Shown piece after piece: positions 6,379 to 10,086 of a stretch of DNA of 10,086 bases (the stretch's first letter is position 1; the number at the start of each line of letters is the position of its first letter). Under the pieces are notes generated by a model that was given only the letters and a program-made list of their open reading frames with translations, was not told the origin of the DNA and made no database searches. Both the position numbers and the translations under genes were made by a program. This stretch comes from Ignavibacteria bacterium (GTDB lineage: Bacteria; Bacteroidota; Ignavibacteria; Tepidaquicellales; Tepidaquicellaceae): NCBI GenBank assembly GCA_018058125.1, contig JAGPCH010000028.1, positions 1 through 10,086 on the forward strand, given 5' to 3'.

Positions 6379-6837
6379 TTAATTTAATTTCAAATTAGTT
6401 TCGAAATTTTTTATTTGTTTTATAAATTCTAAAGGAAGTTTTTCGGATATGTTCATATTATTGATATTCACCAAAACCCCTAATGCTCTACATATAATGG
6501 TTTTATCTGAGTTTTTTTGAATAATCTGTTCAAAGCAAAAACTTGAATTTTTTATCCAGACAATTTTAGTAAATACGGTCAGCAAATCATCAAGGTAAGA
6601 AAAAGATATATAGTCTATTTCATTTCTGACGACTACAACTTTAAGCCCGTCATTAAAAATCCCGTTGGGAAGAATATGATATCCCATATTTCTACGGTAT
6701 TCAACTCTGCCAATTTCGAGGTATTTCAGATAGTTGATGTTATGCACAATACCCTGCGAGTCAACTTCAAATGTTCTGACTCTGATCTCAATTTTATGTT
6801 TGTATTCAGATAAATCCAAGTAATTGTTTTGTATCAT
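6379..6837 (-). CDS. Hotdog-fold acyl-CoA thioesterase (4-hydroxybenzoyl-CoA thioesterase/YbgC-like)
   Basis: This 152-residue cytoplasmic protein has the family's typical length. The N-terminal strand and helix carry the signature RVRTFEVDSQGIVHNINYLKYLE-GR (19-44). Asp26 is the expected catalytic acid of YbgC-like enzymes, with GIVHN (29-33) at the turn, Tyr36 on the central 'hotdog' helix, and Glu41 and Arg44 matching the conserved E..R. Strands around 67-76 (VVVVRNEIDY) and 113-123 (TIICRALGVLV) complete the fold. It should hydrolyse an acyl-CoA or aryl-CoA thioester; the chain cannot be predicted. The ATG at 6837 has no Shine-Dalgarno. The gene diverges from the arginase across an 80-base gap and is followed after 2 bases by the cytochrome lipoprotein gene, so the two are very probably on one mRNA, although no functional link is obvious. 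Confidence 0.85.
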   Translation of the reverse strand: MIQNNYLDLSEYKHKIEIRVRTFEVDSQGIVHNINYLKYLEIGRVEYRRNMGYHILPNGIFNDGLKVVVVRNEIDYISFSYLDDLLTVFTKIVWIKNSSFCFEQIIQKNSDKTIICRALGVLVNINNMNISEKLPLEFIKQIKNFETNLKLN

Positions 6838-6917
6838 ATAAGATAAATCTTTAACAATATAGTTTCAACATATAATAATAACTTAAAAATTGTAAAAGTG
6901 TTTTGTATATTAGATTT
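6838..6917. promoter_or_regulatory. Divergent intergenic region between thioesterase and arginase genes
   Basis: These 80 bases, almost all A and T, must hold the promoters for both divergent genes. I could not pick out a convincing TTG/TAnnTTTG pair with workable position on either strand, nor a hairpin or repeated operator-like sequence. The region is listed for its position only. Confidence 0.4.
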
Positions 6918-7856
6918 ATGATAAGTAAAAAAAGAAAATTAAAAAAGAAAATAGGTCTAATAGGTTTTCCTATGGATCTTGGAGCAGACAGACGAGGAGT
7001 TGATATGGGTCCTTCTGCTATAAGATATTCAAATCTGGAAGAGAAAGTAGAACGACTTGGGTATAAAGTAACTGATTTCGGGGATATTGACGTACAGATT
7101 TCAGAAACGCAAACAATTAAAGATTCCAAATTAAAGTATTTACCTGAAATTACAAAAACTTCAAAAATACTTGCTGATAAAGTGGAATCACTTTTAAATA
7201 AGAATTATTTCCCTCTTATAATTGGGGGTGATCATGCCACAGCAATAGGATCAATTGCAGGTATCTCGAATTATTGCAAAAAAAACAATAAAACTCTTGG
7301 TATAATCTGGATTGATGCTCATGCTGACATGAATACTGAAGAGACTACACCATCCGGTAATATTCATGGAATGCCGCTTGCTGTTGCCTTAGGAAAAGGA
7401 AACAGCAAACTGACAAACATTAATGGCTTTTCTCCTAAAGTACAAGTTGAGAATGTTGCTCTAATTGGAATCAGAGATGTTGATATTCTGGAAGCAAAAA
7501 CTATCAAGGAAATGAATCTGAAAGTTTATACAATGTCTGAAATAGATAAGGTGGGGATTCACAGAATAATTGCAAAAGTCCTTTATGATTTCAAGAACAG
7601 AGTTGATCATATTCACATAAGTTTTGATATGGATGGTATAGATCCGGACTTTGCTGAAGGAGTAGGAACACCAGTACCGGGAGGTCTTTCATTCAGGGAA
7701 TCACACCTGCTAATGGAAATGGTTGCTGATTGCGGATGCATGAATTCACTGGAAATCCTCGAAGTGAATCCTATTCTTGATACTCAGAATAAAACTGCAT
7801 TTCTTGCAACGGAATTGATTATTTCTGCCCTAGGTAAAACAACAATGTACGACTAA
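6918..7856 (+). CDS. rocF: Arginase
   Basis: Arginase hydrolyses L-arginine to L-ornithine and urea with a two-manganese centre in the cytoplasm. Counting from the ATG at 6918 (312 residues, normal length), all metal ligands are present: His106 in [10 protein letters not shown], Asp133/His135/Asp137 in DAHADMNT, and Asp237/Asp239 in [21 protein letters not shown] (146-156) contains His150, aligned with the catalytic histidine of true arginases, and LEVNP (281-285) supplies the glutamate that contacts the guanidinium group. These favour arginase over agmatinase, although the ureohydrolase family also includes formiminoglutamase. An upstream in-frame TTG (6903) would add five residues; the ATG is preferred. 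A basic run (SKKRKLKKK) precedes the first strand [12 protein letters not shown]. No urease or other arginine-pathway gene is in the window. The stop lies 4 bases from the convergent valS stop. Confidence 0.92.
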   Translation: MISKKRKLKKKIGLIGFPMDLGADRRGVDMGPSAIRYSNLEEKVERLGYKVTDFGDIDVQISETQTIKDSKLKYLPEITKTSKILADKVESLLNKNYFPLIIGGDHATAIGSIAGISNYCKKNNKTLGIIWIDAHADMNTEETTPSGNIHGMPLAVALGKGNSKLTNINGFSPKVQVENVALIGIRDVDILEAKTIKEMNLKVYTMSEIDKVGIHRIIAKVLYDFKNRVDHIHISFDMDGIDPDFAEGVGTPVPGGLSFRESHLLMEMVADCGCMNSLEILEVNPILDTQNKTAFLATELIISALGKTTMYD

Positions 7857-7860
7857 GGTA

Positions 7861-10086
7861 TCAGATCAGATTTATCAATTTTATAAGTTTTTCATTTGTC
7901 TCCAGCTGTTTTTGCTTTTCACGTGTGATAACTTCAGGTGACGCCTTACTTATGAAGTTTTCGTTGGATAACTTCTTATCAAGTCCGCTTAGATATTTTT
8001 TTAGATTTTCAATATCTTTTTTTAACTTTTCAATCTGTTTTTCCGAGTTTTCCAATTTTTCTATCTCAAGAAAAACTTCCAAATTACCGACTACTGTTTT
8101 AGCAAATGTTTTTTCTTCGACTGGTATGCTTTTTACAGATTCTAATTTTTCAAGATTACATAATTTAATGATATATCTGTTAAAATCAGATAAAAGTTTT
8201 TCTGACTCTCCTGAAGAAATTACAAAAACTCCGCATTTGACTGAAGCTGGAATATTATTGATTGCTTTTAAATTTCTTATTGCTGCAGAAATTTCTTTCA
8301 CTTTTTCAAATCTTCCCTCATGCTGTGCATCAATTTTATCGTAATTAATTTCCGGCAAAAATTCGACAGAAATGCTTTTTTCCTCTCTTCCTTCTTTAAG
8401 TATATGCCAGAGCTCTTCCGTTGCATAAGGTATCACAGGATGAAGTATCTTTAATATGCTTTCATAATAATTAATTGCATCGGATATTATCCTCATTGCA
8501 TGTCCGGGGTATTCACTAACTTTGACTTTCATAAGTTCAATATACCAGTCACAATAATCACTCCATACAAAATTGTATAATGTCTTTGTATACTCATCTA
8601 TTCTGTATTCATTCAAAAATCTTTCTGCATTTTTAAGTGCTGAATTGTATCTGCTTTCAAGCCATTTATCTATCAGATCGTTTTCGTAATTAGTTTCCTG
8701 TTTATCTTCTGAGGTTTCTATTTTATCTTTCATCATCAATAAAAATCTGCCTGCATTCCAGAGCTTGGTAATAAAATTCCTTCCTATCTGAGTTTTTTCT
8801 TCATCAAACAAAACATCATTTCCAAGAGGTGCTAGATATACAATTGTAAATCTTAAAGAGTCAGTTCCGTATTTATCCATTAATTCGATTGCATCCGAAA
8901 AATTACCAAGTGTCTTTGACATCTTTACGCCTTTTCCATCCCTTAGTGTAGAGTGAAAATAAACTTCTGAAAAAGGAATATCTTTCATATATTCCATTCC
9001 CGCCATGATCATTCTTGCTACCCATAAAAAAATAATTTCAGGTGCAGTCGAAAGAAAATCTGTAGGATAATAATATTTCAGGTCTTCATTGGAGCTGTCA
9101 TTCTCATTGTTCTCCCAGCCAAATACACTTAAAGGCCAAAGCCATGATGAAAACCAAGTGTCTAGTACATCTTCATCCTGTTTCCAGTTTTCAATATCCG
9201 CCGGCGGATCAATTTCACAATATATCTCATTAGTATCTTTATGATACCATATCGGAATCTGATGTCCCCACCAAAGCTGACGTGAGATACACCAGTCTCT
9301 TATGTTTTCCATCCAATGATAATACACTTTTGTATATCTTTCGGGAAAAAATTTTATTTTTCCGGATCTGACAACTTCCAGAGCAGGTATTGCAAGTTCT
9401 TTCATTGAAACAAACCATTGTTCTGATAAATAAGGCTCTATTACAGCTTTGGTCCTGTCTGAAAAAGAGACATTATGAACGTAATCCTCTGTCTTAACAA
9501 GAAGATTCATTTCCTCAAGTCTTTTAACAATCTTTTTTCTTGCTTCCGTAATTTCAAGTCCGTTGAACTCACCGGTAAGTTCATTCAATTTAGAATCTTT
9601 TGAAAGAACAATTACGGATTCCAGATCATGTCTTTTTCCAATTTCAAAATCATTTACATCATGCGCCGGAGTGACTTTCAATGCCCCTGTTCCGAATTCT
9701 TTATCTACATATTCATCATGGATTACCGGTATAAGTTTGTTTACAAACGGAAGCATAACTTTCTTATTTTTATACTTCTTATACCTCTCATCATCAGGAT
9801 TAACTGCTACGGCTGTATCTCCAAACATCGTTTCGGGGCGTGTCGTCGCTACGGTCACATATTCATCAGAATTCTCAAGTTTATATTTTATAAAATAAAG
9901 CTTATCATTTCTTTCTTCATAGAAAATCTCATCATCACTCACGGCAGTCTGTGAAACAGGATCCCAGTTGACAATTCTGTATCCTCTGTATATCAGACCT
10001 TTTTTATAAAGATCTACAAATACTTTCCGGACATTATCGGAAAGTCCTTCGTCAAGAGTAAACCTTTCTCTTGACCAGTCTACAGA
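7861..10086 (-). CDS. valS: Valyl-tRNA synthetase, C-terminal 741 residues (5' end outside window)
   Basis: ValRS charges tRNA-Val and clears mischarged threonine. The frame is open to the window edge: translation of 9943-10086 gives ValRS sequence (VDWSRERFTLDEGLSDNVRK..., then YRGYRIVNWDPVSQTA), so the GTG at 9942 is an internal codon. The N-terminal part with the HIGH motif is missing only because the window ends. In order from the edge: end of the first Rossmann half; CP1 editing domain with ATTRPETMFGDTAVAV and GTGALKVTPAHDVNDFEIG; return to the catalytic core with WCISRQLWWGHQIPIWY and DVLDTWFSSWLWPLS; STAPEIIFLWVARMIMAG; and the ATP loop KMSKT (8911-8925) in place of KMSKS. The anticodon-binding helical domain follows, then a C-terminal coiled-coil arm (7864-8061) typical of bacterial ValRS. 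The 3' end meets the arginase gene with a 4-base gap and no terminator. Confidence 0.97.
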   Translation of the reverse strand, partial: SVDWSRERFTLDEGLSDNVRKVFVDLYKKGLIYRGYRIVNWDPVSQTAVSDDEIFYEERNDKLYFIKYKLENSDEYVTVATTRPETMFGDTAVAVNPDDERYKKYKNKKVMLPFVNKLIPVIHDEYVDKEFGTGALKVTPAHDVNDFEIGKRHDLESVIVLSKDSKLNELTGEFNGLEITEARKKIVKRLEEMNLLVKTEDYVHNVSFSDRTKAVIEPYLSEQWFVSMKELAIPALEVVRSGKIKFFPERYTKVYYHWMENIRDWCISRQLWWGHQIPIWYHKDTNEIYCEIDPPADIENWKQDEDVLDTWFSSWLWPLSVFGWENNENDSSNEDLKYYYPTDFLSTAPEIIFLWVARMIMAGMEYMKDIPFSEVYFHSTLRDGKGVKMSKTLGNFSDAIELMDKYGTDSLRFTIVYLAPLGNDVLFDEEKTQIGRNFITKLWNAGRFLLMMKDKIETSEDKQETNYENDLIDKWLESRYNSALKNAERFLNEYRIDEYTKTLYNFVWSDYCDWYIELMKVKVSEYPGHAMRIISDAINYYESILKILHPVIPYATEELWHILKEGREEKSISVEFLPEINYDKIDAQHEGRFEKVKEISAAIRNLKAINNIPASVKCGVFVISSGESEKLLSDFNRYIIKLCNLEKLESVKSIPVEEKTFAKTVVGNLEVFLEIEKLENSEKQIEKLKKDIENLKKYLSGLDKKLSNENFISKASPEVITREKQKQLETNEKLIKLINLI
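9196..9209. repeat. 14-base GC-rich perfect palindrome inside valS
   Basis: ATCCGCCGGCGGAT equals its own reverse complement. It encodes the DPPAD part of EIDPPADIEN in ValRS, using CCG CCG GCG in a gene that otherwise favours A/T-ending codons. It may be chance or a member of a genome-wide palindrome family; one copy cannot decide. Confidence 0.4.

Noticed and set aside
6903..6917. TTG at 6903 as the arginase start
   Set aside because: It adds only five residues without family support; the ATG at 6918 is the normal start.
6890..6918. TTG (6890-6892) and TAGATTTA (6911-6918) as the arginase promoter
   Set aside because: The -7 element would overlap the ATG, putting the transcription start inside the coding region; the spacer is also only 18 bases.
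6851..7129. Minus-strand open frame across the start of the arginase gene
   Set aside because: It lies antisense to the conserved arginase N-terminus, and its translation shows no family features.
7925..8344. Plus-strand open frame within the valS 3' region
   Set aside because: It is antisense to the ValRS coiled-coil and anticodon-binding region; its Phe/Ser-rich translation mirrors the Lys/Glu-rich coding strand.
9940..9942. GTG at 9942 as the start of valS
   Set aside because: The frame upstream stays open to the window edge and encodes recognisable ValRS sequence, so this is an internal valine codon.
9563..9954. Two overlapping plus-strand open frames within valS
   Set aside because: Both are antisense to the conserved editing domain and have no start signal or recognisable protein features.

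Overview
The window is ordinary bacterial chromosome: AT-rich, densely coded, with short intergenic gaps and no mobile element, RNA gene or CRISPR array that I can see. It most resembles the Ignavibacteria/Chlorobi side of the Bacteroidota (FCB) group. The evidence is two secreted proteins ending in type IX secretion (T9SS) sorting domains with the Ignavibacteria-flavoured 'NPFNP' opening, a Bacteroidota-type promoter (TTG-N20-TAnnTTTG), a near absence of Shine-Dalgarno sites, and a valyl-tRNA synthetase of the Bacteroidota/Chlorobi kind. The lineage is inferred from motifs, not from a search.

Layout. Positions 115-3360 (+) hold three co-directional genes: a PfkB-family sugar/nucleoside kinase, the recombination mediator RecO, and an HtrA/Do-type periplasmic protease with two PDZ domains. 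They are spaced about 50 bases apart and closed by a hairpin terminator at 3367-3405. Next, under its own promoter, comes a pair of secreted T9SS cargo proteins. The first is almost nothing but a sorting domain (3466-3855). The second (3885-4790) carries an unrecognised beta-rich domain in front of the same kind of sorting domain. A bidirectional terminator (4808-4845) separates them from a minus-strand pair: a hotdog thioesterase (6379-6837), then, 2 bases later, a probable outer-surface lipoprotein joining a c-type cytochrome domain with an unusual CX4CH haem site to a seven-bladed beta-propeller (4865-6376). Diverging from the thioesterase is an arginase (6918-7856, +). It runs tail to tail, with a 4-base gap, into the 3' part of valS (7861-10086, -), whose start lies beyond the window.

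Functionally the window mixes housekeeping (RecO, ValRS, the kinase, arginase) with the cell envelope (HtrA quality control, T9SS-exported proteins, the cytochrome lipoprotein). A link between HtrA and the neighbouring exported proteins is plausible but rests on adjacency alone. I found no clearly new multi-gene system. The least explained items are the mini T9SS cargo with its near-leaderless promoter, the domain preceding the second sorting tag, and the cytochrome-propeller lipoprotein with CX4CH and no obvious distal haem ligand.
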